Assembly: GCA_028693555.1 (NCBI GenBank)
Contig: JAQUVD010000014.1
Coordinates: 1 to 64,000 of the forward strand
From: Hespellia sp.
Lineage (GTDB): Bacteria; Bacillota; Clostridia; Lachnospirales; Lachnospiraceae
Direction: 5' to 3'
DNA length: 64,000 bases
The notes under the pieces: model-generated
Seen by the model: the letters and a program-made list of their open reading frames with translations, nothing else
What the model was told of the DNA's origin: nothing
Databases searched by the model: none
Made by a program: the position numbers and the translations under genes
Part shown: positions 43,139-52,619 of the stretch, piece by piece
Position numbering within the stretch: the stretch's first letter is position 1
Layout: every line of letters begins with the position of its first letter

Positions 43139-45037
43139 TTAGTGAAGATTTATCTCAAGTAAATCGGATTCCTGCTGATTGATGTGGGCTTCTAGACTGT
43201 TCTTATCTACGAGAGAAGAAACGACGCCTTCACGTGCAACACAAAAACCGGCAGCATAGACTGCGATTCTTACGGCTTTTGAAACTGAATAACCATAGAG
43301 GAGATAGGAAGCAAAAGCACTAATAAATGCATCACTGGCACCTGTTGTATCGATAGCTTGAAAATTAGCGGCAGGAATATATTGCTCGAGATCGTGAGAT
43401 CTCACATAGCAGCCGCGACCACCCAGAGTTACAATCACGATTTCAATTCCCAAATTTAGAAGATATGCTGCCTGTTGTTCCATACTTGAAATATCAGGAC
43501 ATAATTCCATCAATTCATCTTCGTTTGGTATTAAAATATCAATTTTAGAGAGAAAATCTTCTGTTACTTTTCCGTGTGAAGATGGCTTCAAAATGGTTTT
43601 GGCACCATATTCATGGGCAATCAGACAGGCAGCTTCAATTGTCTGCAGTGGAATTTCGGATTGCAGAAGACAGTAAGCAGCGTCTTTGAACAGTTGCTGG
43701 TTATTGCGAATATCAGTTGGCGAAAAGCTATAATTTGCACCTGAAAGAAGTGAAATCATAGAATCGCCTTTGGAATCAATGAAAATATATGCTTTTCCTG
43801 TTTCTTCTAGAGGACAGCGTTTTACACCTGTGGCATCTACATTATTTTCCTTCAAAGTTTTGTAAATGTGAATAGAATCTAAATCAGCGCCCACATTACC
43901 AATTAAGGAAACACGATGTCCAAGCCTGGTGGCAGCAATCGACTGATTCAGAGCCTTTCCACCCGGATAGGTAAATGAAGTCAATGTCGATACGGTTTTT
44001 CTAGTGTGTGGCAGGCTGGCAACATTTAGGTAAGTATCCATGTTGATACTCCCAACTACTGTAATCTTTTTTGATGTAGTCTGGAATGGAGCACTTATTG
44101 TTGCAAGACTGTCTAGTCGAAAATCCTGCTCAAATTGTTTTGGCGTCTGATGACGGGACTCTATTTTATCTATTATTTTTGAACATAGGTATTGACCGTA
44201 TTGGTTGTATTCGTTTGTATAAGTAGAAATTTTTGGAAATGCAGGCGTAGTAATCTTATCGCTCTTTAATGAAATCAGTGAGAAATCATTTGGAATATTG
44301 TAGTGAAGAAATTCCATATATTGATAGAATTCCAATGATTTCAAATAATTAGACGAGATTACAGCACTGATACGTTGTGTGTCAAACCGAAAAACAATCT
44401 CATCCGAAAATTCTGTAAAAACTAATTCTTTATCAAGACTAATATGGTGATCGAACAGACACTGATTGTATCCTCGAATAAAAGAATCTCTGCATCGACC
44501 GGGTGTAACGAGACATGCAATATTATGATGACCGTGTTCGATCATGGTTTGGGTCATATGATAGGCTATCTTTGTGTAAGGAAATTCTGAAGAGGACTCG
44601 TCACCGTCAGGTCCAAGTGTAATATAAGGAATCTCTTTTTTGTTGATATATTCAAAGGAAGTAGTATCTGTCATGGAAATCGGTTCCCAGATAATTCCAT
44701 CAATCTGATCCTTGCACAGTAAAGTGAGACTCTTTAACTCCTGTTCGGCATCCGAAGCACTGTTGCATATAATTGTGCTATATCCGTTTTTTTGTGCTTC
44801 CGAGACAATTCCATCAAGAACTGAATCAAGGGACGATGAGGAACGGAATAGTACGCCAAGACGCCATGTCTTCTGGGCAGATGGAACCGAACCATAAGGA
44901 GTGTAATTATATTCTCTCACAATTCGCATTACTTTTTCGCGGGTATCATCGCTGATGCTGCTGTCCTTTTGATTAATAATTTTGGAGACGGTTGAAACGG
45001 ATACGCCTGCACGTCTAGCAATTTCTTTTATAGTCAT
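43139..45037 (-). CDS. LacI-family regulator fused to a PfkB/ribokinase domain
   Basis: About 632 residues. An N-terminal LacI helix-turn-helix (MTIKEIARRAGVSVSTVSKI) leads into a sugar-binding domain (~55-310). A full PfkB kinase domain (~325-620) follows, with TVVGSINMDTYL, PGGKALNQSIAATRLG and DTTGASDAFISAF. The kinase motif normally reads GAGD; here it is GASD, keeping the base Asp but changing the anion-hole Gly. It is divergent from an operon with a stand-alone PfkB kinase and a nucleoside hydrolase, so ribose or ribose phosphate is the likely signal. ATG 45037 has AGGAGG 6 bases upstream; the longer frame from 45067 is rejected. Confidence 0.88.
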   Translation of the reverse strand: MTIKEIARRAGVSVSTVSKIINQKDSSISDDTREKVMRIVREYNYTPYGSVPSAQKTWRLGVLFRSSSSLDSVLDGIVSEAQKNGYSTIICNSASDAEQELKSLTLLCKDQIDGIIWEPISMTDTTSFEYINKKEIPYITLGPDGDESSSEFPYTKIAYHMTQTMIEHGHHNIACLVTPGRCRDSFIRGYNQCLFDHHISLDKELVFTEFSDEIVFRFDTQRISAVISSNYLKSLEFYQYMEFLHYNIPNDFSLISLKSDKITTPAFPKISTYTNEYNQYGQYLCSKIIDKIESRHQTPKQFEQDFRLDSLATISAPFQTTSKKITVVGSINMDTYLNVASLPHTRKTVSTLTSFTYPGGKALNQSIAATRLGHRVSLIGNVGADLDSIHIYKTLKENNVDATGVKRCPLEETGKAYIFIDSKGDSMISLLSGANYSFSPTDIRNNQQLFKDAAYCLLQSEIPLQTIEAACLIAHEYGAKTILKPSSHGKVTEDFLSKIDILIPNEDELMELCPDISSMEQQAAYLLNLGIEIVIVTLGGRGCYVRSHDLEQYIPAANFQAIDTTGASDAFISAFASYLLYGYSVSKAVRIAVYAAGFCVAREGVVSSLVDKNSLEAHINQQESDLLEINLH

Positions 45038-45089
45038 AAACATCCTCCTGTATAGGGGTATATACATAATAAAAAAGATTTATATACTT

Positions 45090-45118
45090 ATGATAGAGAA
45101 ATTAGAAAGGATTGTCAA
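45090..45118 (-). promoter_or_regulatory. Minus-strand promoter of the LacI-PfkB gene
   Basis: On the minus strand TTGACA (45118-45113), 17-base spacer, TATCAT (45095-45090), about 50 bases before the start at 45037. Confidence 0.7.
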
Positions 45119-45194
45119 TAGTTTTCATGTACTGTCAATTTGCACAAATATAAAGAGAATATATTGGATAATTTGACGTTTTTAATAAAAACAG

Positions 45195-45261
45195 TTGACA
45201 TTTTCATATTAGCTGTGTTAATTTTACGTTAGGAAAACAATTTAGGAAAATGATTTCCTAA
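45195..45261 (+). promoter_or_regulatory. Promoter and LacI-type palindromic operator of the ribokinase operon
   Basis: TTGACA (45195-45200), 17-base spacer and a weak TTAATT (45218-45223). Just downstream is the perfect 20-base palindrome TTAGGAAAATGATTTCCTAA (45242-45261). A third TTAGGAAA half-site lies at 45229-45236. Placement at the transcript start fits repression by the divergent LacI-PfkB protein (inference). Confidence 0.7.
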
Positions 45262-45299
45262 GAAAGCAGGATAATAAATTAAAAACAAGGTAGGGATAA

Positions 45300-46235
45300 A
45301 TGATGAGAATACTAAATTTTGGCTCATTAAATGTAGATAAAATTTATTCAGTGGATCATCTTGTGAAATCGGGAGAGACGATTAAAGCATTCCGATATAA
45401 GGAGTGTTGTGGCGGGAAAGGTCTGAACCAATCCATAGCACTTGCGAGAGCTGGTGCTATGGTATGTCATGCGGGAAGCGTTGGAAATGATGGTGGCGAA
45501 CTTTTGACAATGCTTGAGGATGCGGAAGTAAGTACGAGCTATATTAAAATAAGTGACAAGCCAAGCGGTCATGCTATTATTCAGGTTGATTCGATGGGAC
45601 AGAATAACATCATCATCTATGGAGGTGCTAACAATGATATCACAACCGAGTATATGGATGAAGTCTTTTCGCTTTTTTGTAGGGATGATATTCTGCTTCT
45701 TCAAAATGAGATATCAAATGTTGATTATGCAATTTTAAAAGCAAAAGAGAGTGGCATGAAGGTGGTCCTCAACCCATCACCAATCAATGAAGAATTAGTA
45801 AATTATCATTTGGAGTGTGTGGACTGTTTTATTTTAAATGAAATAGAAGGGAAAATTTTAGCTGGAATAGAGAGTGAACATCCAGAGGAAATTATAAAGA
45901 ATCTAAAAGAAAATTTCCCAAAAGCAGCATTTGTTCTTACACTCGGAATCAACGGATCCTACTATTTTGATCAGAATCAGACCGTATTTCAGAAAATATA
46001 TCAGACAGATACGGTTGATACAACAGGCGCGGGAGATACATTTTGTGGATATTTTCTGTCTTGTATGGCAGCTGGAAATGAAATTCGTGAAGCATTAGAA
46101 ATTTCCAGCATGGCAAGTGCTATTGCTGTTAGTCAAGCTGGTGCAGCGCCAAGTATTCCGGAAAGGAGGAATGTACTTCATAAATTAAAGTGTTGGGACA
46201 AAGAGTTGGGGGAAGAACATGGGACAAAGATTTAG
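45300..46235 (+). CDS. PfkB-family carbohydrate kinase, ribokinase-like
   Basis: 311 residues. Motifs: NFGSLNVDKIYSVD at the start, CCGGKGLNQSIALARAG (~40) and the catalytic DTTGAGDTFCGYF (~247) with intact GAGD. It phosphorylates a sugar, most likely ribose, given the nucleoside hydrolase next in the operon. Two ATGs (45300 and 45303) are possible after AAGGTAGGGA. The gene is the first of four co-directed genes behind a LacI-type operator. Confidence 0.85.
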   Translation: MMRILNFGSLNVDKIYSVDHLVKSGETIKAFRYKECCGGKGLNQSIALARAGAMVCHAGSVGNDGGELLTMLEDAEVSTSYIKISDKPSGHAIIQVDSMGQNNIIIYGGANNDITTEYMDEVFSLFCRDDILLLQNEISNVDYAILKAKESGMKVVLNPSPINEELVNYHLECVDCFILNEIEGKILAGIESEHPEEIIKNLKENFPKAAFVLTLGINGSYYFDQNQTVFQKIYQTDTVDTTGAGDTFCGYFLSCMAAGNEIREALEISSMASAIAVSQAGAAPSIPERRNVLHKLKCWDKELGEEHGTKI

Positions 46236-46262
46236 AAAGACAGAAAGCGAGGATGGATAGTA

Positions 46263-47234
46263 ATGAAAAAAATAATTTTAGATGTTGACACAGGCTCGGA
46301 TGACGCGATTGCAATTATGACTGCGGTTTTGAGCCCGGAGTTGGATGTACTGGGAATATGCACTGTAAATGGCAATCGCTGTGTAGAAAACACAACGGAA
46401 AATACTTTGAGAGTTGTAGAATATATAGGAAGCAATGTGCCGGTATATAAAGGATGTGCACTCCCAATGGTTGTTTCGTTAACGAAAGGAAGACGTGAAT
46501 GCGTACCGTTTGAGGGACAAAAAAATAAGAAGGAAGATGTACACGGTGATTATCTTCCGATTCCAGAATCAACAATCACTTATGAAAAAGAATGTGCGGT
46601 TTCATGGCTGGTAAAAACACTGATGGATTCAGATGGAGATATTTCGTTGATTGACGTTGGGCCATTGACGAATCTTGCAATGGCAATGCGTATTCAGCCG
46701 GGTATTATCGATAAGATTGATACACTTTATATTATGGGCGGTGGCTGGCGAGAGCAGAACATTACACCAGCAGCGGAATTTAATTTCTGGATTGATCCGG
46801 AAGCAGCAAAGATTGTAATAAACAGTGGTTGTAAGATTGTAATGGTTCCATTAGATGCAACACATGCAGGTGCTATCTCAATTAAAGATGCAATGGAATT
46901 AAGAGAAGAAAGTTCACCGGGGGCGAAGCTAACTGCAGCTTTAATAGAACAAAGATTAAAAGGCTATAACAATTGGCAGCCGATGCAGGATCAGACAACA
47001 GTACCAATCCATGATGCGCTTGCTGTTTGTGCGGCAATTGACATGGACGTACTCGCTGATGTCAGGTATATTCATGTAGATGTAGATGCAGGCGGTGGAA
47101 TATGTGATGGGCAAAGCGTATGTGATGTGGAACATAAAGATAAGGAAGCAGAGCCTAATGTTCATATCGCGTTAAATGCAAATGTAGGACGATTTGCTGA
47201 ATTGCTAAAAACCACTTTGAAAAGAACAGTATAG
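46263..47234 (+). CDS. Inosine/uridine-preferring nucleoside hydrolase
   Basis: 323 residues. Splits ribonucleosides into base and ribose. The calcium-binding DVDTGSDDAIAI motif is at residues 6-17, followed by GICTVNGNRCVENTTENTL, VPVYKGC, HGDYLP, LIDVGPLTNLA and the C-terminal IHDALAV. It has no signal peptide. Ribose released would feed the preceding ribokinase-like enzyme. The substrate (purine or pyrimidine) cannot be set from sequence alone. Confidence 0.9.
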   Translation: MKKIILDVDTGSDDAIAIMTAVLSPELDVLGICTVNGNRCVENTTENTLRVVEYIGSNVPVYKGCALPMVVSLTKGRRECVPFEGQKNKKEDVHGDYLPIPESTITYEKECAVSWLVKTLMDSDGDISLIDVGPLTNLAMAMRIQPGIIDKIDTLYIMGGGWREQNITPAAEFNFWIDPEAAKIVINSGCKIVMVPLDATHAGAISIKDAMELREESSPGAKLTAALIEQRLKGYNNWQPMQDQTTVPIHDALAVCAAIDMDVLADVRYIHVDVDAGGGICDGQSVCDVEHKDKEAEPNVHIALNANVGRFAELLKTTLKRTV

Positions 47235-47259
47235 TTTTCCACATAAAGGAGGAAAAAGT

Positions 47260-48435
47260 ATGTACGATTTTGAAACATTAGTGGATAGGCATGCCATGAA
47301 TTCTAATAAATGGGCAAATATGTACCGTGTGAATCCAGATGTGCCAAAGGGGATTGTTCCTTTTTCAATTGCTGATATGGAGTTTAAAAATGCACCGGAA
47401 ATTATGGAAGGGCTTCGAGAGTTTCTGGATACAGCAATCCTTGGCTATGCGGCGGCTGGTGAAGATTTTTTAGGTGCAGTATGTGACTGGATGCAAAACA
47501 GACATGATTGGCATATAGAAAAAGAGTGGATTGCGGTATCAATTGGTGTAGTACCGGCACTTTCAAATATTGTTGCTGCATTTTCTGAGCCGGGTGACGG
47601 CGTATTATTAATGACTCCAGTCTACTTCCCGTTCAGCGAATCAATTGAAAGGAATGAGCGAAAAGTCGTTAAGAGTCCTTTGATTATACAGGATGGAAAA
47701 TATGTCATTGATTTCGATGATTTTGAAGCAAAAGCAAAAGACCCTAAGAACAAAATATTGCTATTCTGTAGTCCGCATAATCCGGTGGGGAGGGTTTGGA
47801 CAAAAGAAGAGCTTCGGGAAGTTGCGAGAATATGTCTTGAAAATGATGTACTGATTGTTTCCGATGAAATTCATTTTGATTTGATTATGCCCGGCTATAA
47901 GCATACAGTGATGGCAACACTTTCACCGAAAATCACAGACCACTGTATCACTTGTACATCTGCAAGCAAAACATTTAATTTAGCCGGGATGCAGGCATCG
48001 AGCATTATTATTCCAAACGAAGAACTTCGGAAAAAATTTGTTACACAAATGGAACGGGCGGGGCATTTTGGGTTAAGCATACTTGGTTATAAATCTTGCC
48101 AGTTGGCTTATACGAGAGGTGAGCCATGGTTAGAGGAATTAATAAATATATTACAGGATAATGCGACATTCGTAGAAGAATATATGAAGAAATTCATTCC
48201 TGAAATTAAAGTTTTTCCGCTGGAGGGAACCTATTTGCAATGGTGGGACTGTCGTGAGTTAGGGTTTGACTATAAGGAATTGTCTCACATTATGACACAT
48301 GAAGCATATATATTCATGGATGAAGGCTTCATGTTCGGGGAAGAAGGAGAAGGGTTTGAAAGAATGGATCTAGCTTGCCCGCAGTATGTCATAGCAGATG
48401 CGTTAGACCGGCTTCGATGTGCACTAAAAAGATAA
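47260..48435 (+). CDS. MalY/PatB-type PLP-dependent C-S lyase or aminotransferase (second copy)
   Basis: 391 residues, same family as the protein at 31824 but with a diverged sequence. Visible features: VPFSIADMEFKNAPEI, SDEIHFDLIMPG and the PLP lysine in SASKTFNLAGMQ (~239). It sits between the nucleoside hydrolase and an APC permease, 25 bases after the former, behind an AAAGGAGGAAAA ribosome site. A role in nucleoside breakdown is not obvious; sulfur-containing nucleosides or amino acids are possible substrates (inference). Confidence 0.87.
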   Translation: MYDFETLVDRHAMNSNKWANMYRVNPDVPKGIVPFSIADMEFKNAPEIMEGLREFLDTAILGYAAAGEDFLGAVCDWMQNRHDWHIEKEWIAVSIGVVPALSNIVAAFSEPGDGVLLMTPVYFPFSESIERNERKVVKSPLIIQDGKYVIDFDDFEAKAKDPKNKILLFCSPHNPVGRVWTKEELREVARICLENDVLIVSDEIHFDLIMPGYKHTVMATLSPKITDHCITCTSASKTFNLAGMQASSIIIPNEELRKKFVTQMERAGHFGLSILGYKSCQLAYTRGEPWLEELINILQDNATFVEEYMKKFIPEIKVFPLEGTYLQWWDCRELGFDYKELSHIMTHEAYIFMDEGFMFGEEGEGFERMDLACPQYVIADALDRLRCALKR

Positions 48436-48458
48436 AGGGATAAAAAGGAGGAAGATAC

Positions 48459-49790
48459 ATGAGTAGTACAACAAAAGAATTAAAACGGGTTTTAAAGTTT
48501 AAGGATTTGCTTGGTGTAGCAATCGGGCAGATTATTGGTGCAGGAATCATGTCATTGATGGGTGTGGCTATCGGAATGACAGGACGAAGTGTACCGTTTG
48601 CCTTTTTAATTGCAGCGGTATTATCTATTATTAGTATTATTCCGACCATCATTGTTGGAGGAACATTGAGACTGCGAGGCGGCCATTACACAATGTCGGC
48701 ATTGCTTGCAGGAAAACAGTTTGGTGGTGTGTATATTGTATTGTTCATTATCAGTAATATGACGATTGCCATGATGGCGTTGTCCTTTGCGTCATATCTG
48801 CTGGCTTTTTTACCGGGAGCAAATCATCAGATTATTGCCCTTATATGTCTGACAGTATTTTATGTACTGAACATGTTTGGAATTGATAAAATGGCGAAAG
48901 TCCAAAATGCAATCATCATTATTATGTGTATCGCACTTGGTCTTTTGGCAGTATTTGGAATGCCTCATGTTACACCAACTTATTTTCAAGAAGATTTTAT
49001 GACAGGTGGTTTTCTAGGATTGATGAGTGCAGGTTCATTACTTACATTCGCAACGGGGGGAGCATTTGTTATTATAAACTTAAGTGCAGAGGCAAAGAAT
49101 CCAACAAGAGATATTCCATTTGCCATTATTGTAGCAACACTGGGGGTTGGTGTGTTATACGGTGCAATCTCGTTTGTTGCGGCAGGTGTACTTCCAATCA
49201 CAGAAGTTGCCAATGAATCATTGGGAAAGGTTGCAGCAGCTGTTTTTCCAAAGCCTCTTTATATTTTCTTCATGGTCGGTGGTGCAATGTTTGCTTTGAT
49301 CTCTACATTGAATGCAACCTTTGCAAGTGCGACCAAACCGGTACTGCAGGCTTGTGTTGACGGATGGTTTCCAAAGAAGCTGGCATACATTCATCCGAAA
49401 TATAAGACACCTATGATTCTTCTCACACTCTTTTACATTATTGGATTGATTCCAATTATTATTGGATTCGATATTGGAATTCTTGGAAGTCTGACGAACA
49501 TTATTTGTCAATTGATTTTCATTATTATCAACATTGCACTCTGCAGGCTGCCCAAACTGGTACCGGAAGAGTGGGCAAAATCGAAGTTTAAAGTAAAGAA
49601 TCCAACCATGATTTTCCTATCGGTATTATCGGTTGCTGGCTGTGTTTTGCAGATTGTATTACTTGCAAAAGATATGTCCAAAGGAATCCTGATTGGAAAC
49701 GGTATTCTCATGGTAGGTGCAGTGATTTATGCACTTCTTAGATACAGGAGTGGTAAAGTGGAAATGGAAATAAGTTATGAATCACATTAG
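48459..49790 (+). CDS. APC-superfamily amino acid permease
   Basis: 443 residues with about twelve membrane helices. The first helix has GVAIGQIIGAGIMSLMG, the broken-helix substrate site of APC transporters. Helix 6 has AGSLLTFATGGAFVIINLSAE. An AAGGAGG ribosome site lies before ATG 48459. It is the last gene of the nucleoside operon and ends before a strong terminator. The substrate is unknown; an amino acid for the MalY-like enzyme is the simplest idea. Confidence 0.85.
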   Translation: MSSTTKELKRVLKFKDLLGVAIGQIIGAGIMSLMGVAIGMTGRSVPFAFLIAAVLSIISIIPTIIVGGTLRLRGGHYTMSALLAGKQFGGVYIVLFIISNMTIAMMALSFASYLLAFLPGANHQIIALICLTVFYVLNMFGIDKMAKVQNAIIIIMCIALGLLAVFGMPHVTPTYFQEDFMTGGFLGLMSAGSLLTFATGGAFVIINLSAEAKNPTRDIPFAIIVATLGVGVLYGAISFVAAGVLPITEVANESLGKVAAAVFPKPLYIFFMVGGAMFALISTLNATFASATKPVLQACVDGWFPKKLAYIHPKYKTPMILLTLFYIIGLIPIIIGFDIGILGSLTNIICQLIFIIINIALCRLPKLVPEEWAKSKFKVKNPTMIFLSVLSVAGCVLQIVLLAKDMSKGILIGNGILMVGAVIYALLRYRSGKVEMEISYESH

Positions 49791-49810
49791 AATTCTCTAA
49801 TATATAAATA

Positions 49811-49864
49811 AAAACAGGATAGCAATAAACATGGAAAGTAATGTTTATTGCTGTCCTGTTTTTG
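49811..49864 (+). terminator. Rho-independent terminator
   Basis: A 21-22-bp stem, AAAACAGGATAGCAATAAAC plus two bases (49811-49832) with its complement (49841-49862, one mismatch), and a T-tail. It lies between converging genes and could act both ways. Confidence 0.9.
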
Positions 49865-49912
49865 TTATCAGATAATAAAAGAAAATTGTCAGTGGTAATT
49901 CTAGCAGGTTTA

Positions 49913-51205
49913 TTACGATATCTTTTCCATCGCAGTAAGAATCATATCTGCAGTGTTTTCCACGCCGTATAGATCGGTCTTTATAATCAGATCATAGGCA
50001 GAGGAAGCGCCCCATTCTTTTCCGAGGAAATGTTTACAGTAGTTTTTACGCTCTGTCTCGACTTTTTTGATTTTATTTTCTGCCTCTTTGCCGGTAGAGA
50101 TATTTTCACGCTTCATCACTCGTTTTACTTTCGCGTAAGCAGAAGCAGTTACAAAGACATGGAACGCATGATGATTCTCTTCTAGAATAAAGTTGCCGAG
50201 CCGTCCGATGATGACGCAGGGCTCTTTGGCTGCAATGGCCTGGATAGTCTTAACCTCTGCATGGAAGAGCGCATCATATTTTCCCTCTTCTCCATTGACA
50301 TATGCACAATTCTGGGAATACAGGCTGTATAAAATGTTGTGATCTAATTTTTGTTCATGCTCACGCACATATTCATCGGAATAACCGAGCTCTTGTGCTA
50401 CCTGAAAAATGAGCTGGTCATCGTAGCATGGAATTCCAAGCTTCTTGGCAACGGCCTTTCCGACCTCACGCCCACCACTTCCATATTCTCTTCCAATTGT
50501 GATGACAAGTGGCTGTGCACTTCCGGGAGCAGGGACAGCTGTATCTGTGGAATCTGCTTTTGCAGGGAAGAGCAGCAGCGTTAATGGTTTTAACAGTTTT
50601 CCTAAAAATCGTGCAATCATTCCGACAATCAGTGCAGCAATGATCGTACCTTCACGAACACCAGTGAGTGTGTGGAACAGTACAAAAGACAAAATACCCG
50701 CCACAATTGCCATAGAAGCATCAAAACAAACCTTTGTGGTACCGAAATCAGTTCCGAATTTCCTGGTGATTGCAGTGACAAATGCTTCACCCGGCAGCAT
50801 GATGACATCTGCAATTACTTCAAAATAAACACCAATACCAAGGATGAGACACCCAACTAGCAAGGAAATGATTTTAAAATAGTAAGCTTCCGGTCTTAAC
50901 CATCCAAGGACAATCATAGAAAAATCAATGAAGTATCCAAATAGAATAGAAACAGGAATCTGCAGTAACTGAATTTTTTGAAAATCTTTTCGCAAAATGA
51001 TCACCTGCAATGCAATCAGAAATAAACTGAAAAATATGGTAAATTGTCCAAGTGTTGGTTTGAATCCCAGACTTAATACATAGGGGATACTGGAAATTGG
51101 TGAAGTACCAAGGTCTGCCTTTGTGACAAAACTGACTCCGAAAGAACTGATAAATAGTCCGATTAAAAATACAATATAACGTTTTACTAACTCTCTTTTG
51201 CTCAA
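49913..51205 (-). CDS. YczE-like membrane protein fused to a cytidylate-kinase-like domain
   Basis: About 430 residues. The N-terminal ~215 residues have five or six membrane helices of the YczE/YitT-like type (FGVSFVTKADLGTSPISSIPYVL). The C-terminal ~200 residues match the cytidylate-kinase-like family (Cytidylate_kin2): ITIGREYGSGGREVGKAVAKKLG with a P-loop, YDDQLIF, CVIIGRLGNFIL and RMKRVMKRE-like basic segments. Whether it phosphorylates a nucleotide is not known. TTG 51205 lies 8 bases after AAGGAG and is preferred; GTG 51214 overlaps that ribosome site. Confidence 0.82.
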   Translation of the reverse strand: MSKRELVKRYIVFLIGLFISSFGVSFVTKADLGTSPISSIPYVLSLGFKPTLGQFTIFFSLFLIALQVIILRKDFQKIQLLQIPVSILFGYFIDFSMIVLGWLRPEAYYFKIISLLVGCLILGIGVYFEVIADVIMLPGEAFVTAITRKFGTDFGTTKVCFDASMAIVAGILSFVLFHTLTGVREGTIIAALIVGMIARFLGKLLKPLTLLLFPAKADSTDTAVPAPGSAQPLVITIGREYGSGGREVGKAVAKKLGIPCYDDQLIFQVAQELGYSDEYVREHEQKLDHNILYSLYSQNCAYVNGEEGKYDALFHAEVKTIQAIAAKEPCVIIGRLGNFILEENHHAFHVFVTASAYAKVKRVMKRENISTGKEAENKIKKVETERKNYCKHFLGKEWGASSAYDLIIKTDLYGVENTADMILTAMEKIS

Positions 51206-51412
51206 ATAATTCACTCCTTTTTTTATATGCTTTCACTTACTAAAGTGTAGCAGTTAAAAAAAATGATGTCAACTGTCGGCATTTGTATCGCCCTCAAACA
51301 AGAAAATAAGAGACAAAATCAGTACAAAAATAGCGAAATAAGAGCATACTATGTTAAAATATGCGTGATGGCAATGAGCAGTGCCGGAAGAGGACAGTGA
51401 GGAGTGAAGAAT

Positions 51413-52606
51413 ATGGAGTATTTACTAAGAAGAATTTCGATACTAAATACGGTTGGAATTTTCTGTATAGGGAAAGAGGAAGACGCGGTGCAGAGTTTTC
51501 AGGAGCACAGCGAATATAATCCAATCGCACAGAGTGAAGCGTTAAGACAGCGTCTGATTGGCGGTGCGAAAAGGCAAAAGGAGCCGTATATCTGCAAAGA
51601 TGATTTGTCTGTGTACTTCGCATGTATTCAGCAGGAAGAGCATTTTTATATGATTGGTCCGATGAGTCTGAAGCTGCTGGACCGTGTGGAGCATTATCAG
51701 TATTACCGAAGCTATGGAATGGCGGATTTTTCTGAAAAACGCCTTGTGCATTTTACATTTTCGGAGATGCTGGATATTGTTGAGCTTGTGACTAATATTC
51801 TGTTGAAGGAGGAATATACCGATAATGACTTGATTTATGCAAATCAGCTCGTACAAGAGACGAAAGAGCAGGAAGAGCAGGAACAGGTCTTATATGATAT
51901 GAAGGAAGGGGAGGAGGAACTCTATCATCATACCTATCAGGAGGAACGAAAGCTTCTTGACAGTATCAGGGAAGGTCGGATTGAGGAGACACTTCGGTAT
52001 TCCAGAAATATGGATGCCGATCTTGGCAAGCTGTCCAGCAAGGAGTTAAATCATTGGAAGAACGTTGCGATTGTGGCGATCACACTCTGTACACGTGCAG
52101 CCATCGACGGTGGCATTTCCCCGTCAATTGCATACCGAATCAGTGATTTTTATATTCAGAAGAGTGACGGCTGCAATGATATTGCACAGGTCATCAAATA
52201 CCGCGACCATGCAGTCGAGGAGCTGACGCAGCAGGTGCAGAAGAAAAAGGGCAGAAAGACTTCCAGCTATGTAGAACGATGCAGAGATTATGTGGAGAAG
52301 CACTATCGAAATAAGATTTATCTAGCGGATATTGCGGACACATTGGGATTGAGTGAGACATATCTGTCGCGGTTATTTAAGAAAGAAACAGGTGTGCGTC
52401 TGCAGGACTATATTGTGGGAATCCGGTTGGAGCATGCGGCAAATCTCCTGAAATATTCGGAGGAAACCATTTCCAATATTGCGGAGTATGTCAATTTTCC
52501 GTCGCAGAGCTATATGGGGAAGGTGTTCAAGGAGAAGTATCAGATGTCACCGAAGAAGTACCGGGAGCAGAACAGTCCGACGGAGTACTTTACCGTCAAG
52601 CAGTGA
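51413..52606 (+). CDS. AraC-family regulator of the glycoside operon
   Basis: About 397 residues. The N-terminal ~280 residues form an unassigned sensory region. The C-terminal ~100 residues carry two helix-turn-helix motifs (IYLADIADTLGLSETYLSRLFKK and ETISNIAEYVNFPSQSYMGKVFK) followed by MSPKKYRE. ATG 51413 lies 8 bases after GAGGAG; the GTG at 51404 overlaps it. It precedes the transporter and hydrolase genes on the same strand and probably activates them. Confidence 0.86.
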   Translation: MEYLLRRISILNTVGIFCIGKEEDAVQSFQEHSEYNPIAQSEALRQRLIGGAKRQKEPYICKDDLSVYFACIQQEEHFYMIGPMSLKLLDRVEHYQYYRSYGMADFSEKRLVHFTFSEMLDIVELVTNILLKEEYTDNDLIYANQLVQETKEQEEQEQVLYDMKEGEEELYHHTYQEERKLLDSIREGRIEETLRYSRNMDADLGKLSSKELNHWKNVAIVAITLCTRAAIDGGISPSIAYRISDFYIQKSDGCNDIAQVIKYRDHAVEELTQQVQKKKGRKTSSYVERCRDYVEKHYRNKIYLADIADTLGLSETYLSRLFKKETGVRLQDYIVGIRLEHAANLLKYSEETISNIAEYVNFPSQSYMGKVFKEKYQMSPKKYREQNSPTEYFTVKQ

Positions 52607-52619
52607 TGTTATCGTAAAA

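Noticed and set aside
45038-45067. Longer N terminus of the LacI-PfkB protein
   Set aside because: AGGAGG lies inside this extension and points to ATG 45037, whose product starts exactly like LacI proteins (MTIKEIARRAGVS).
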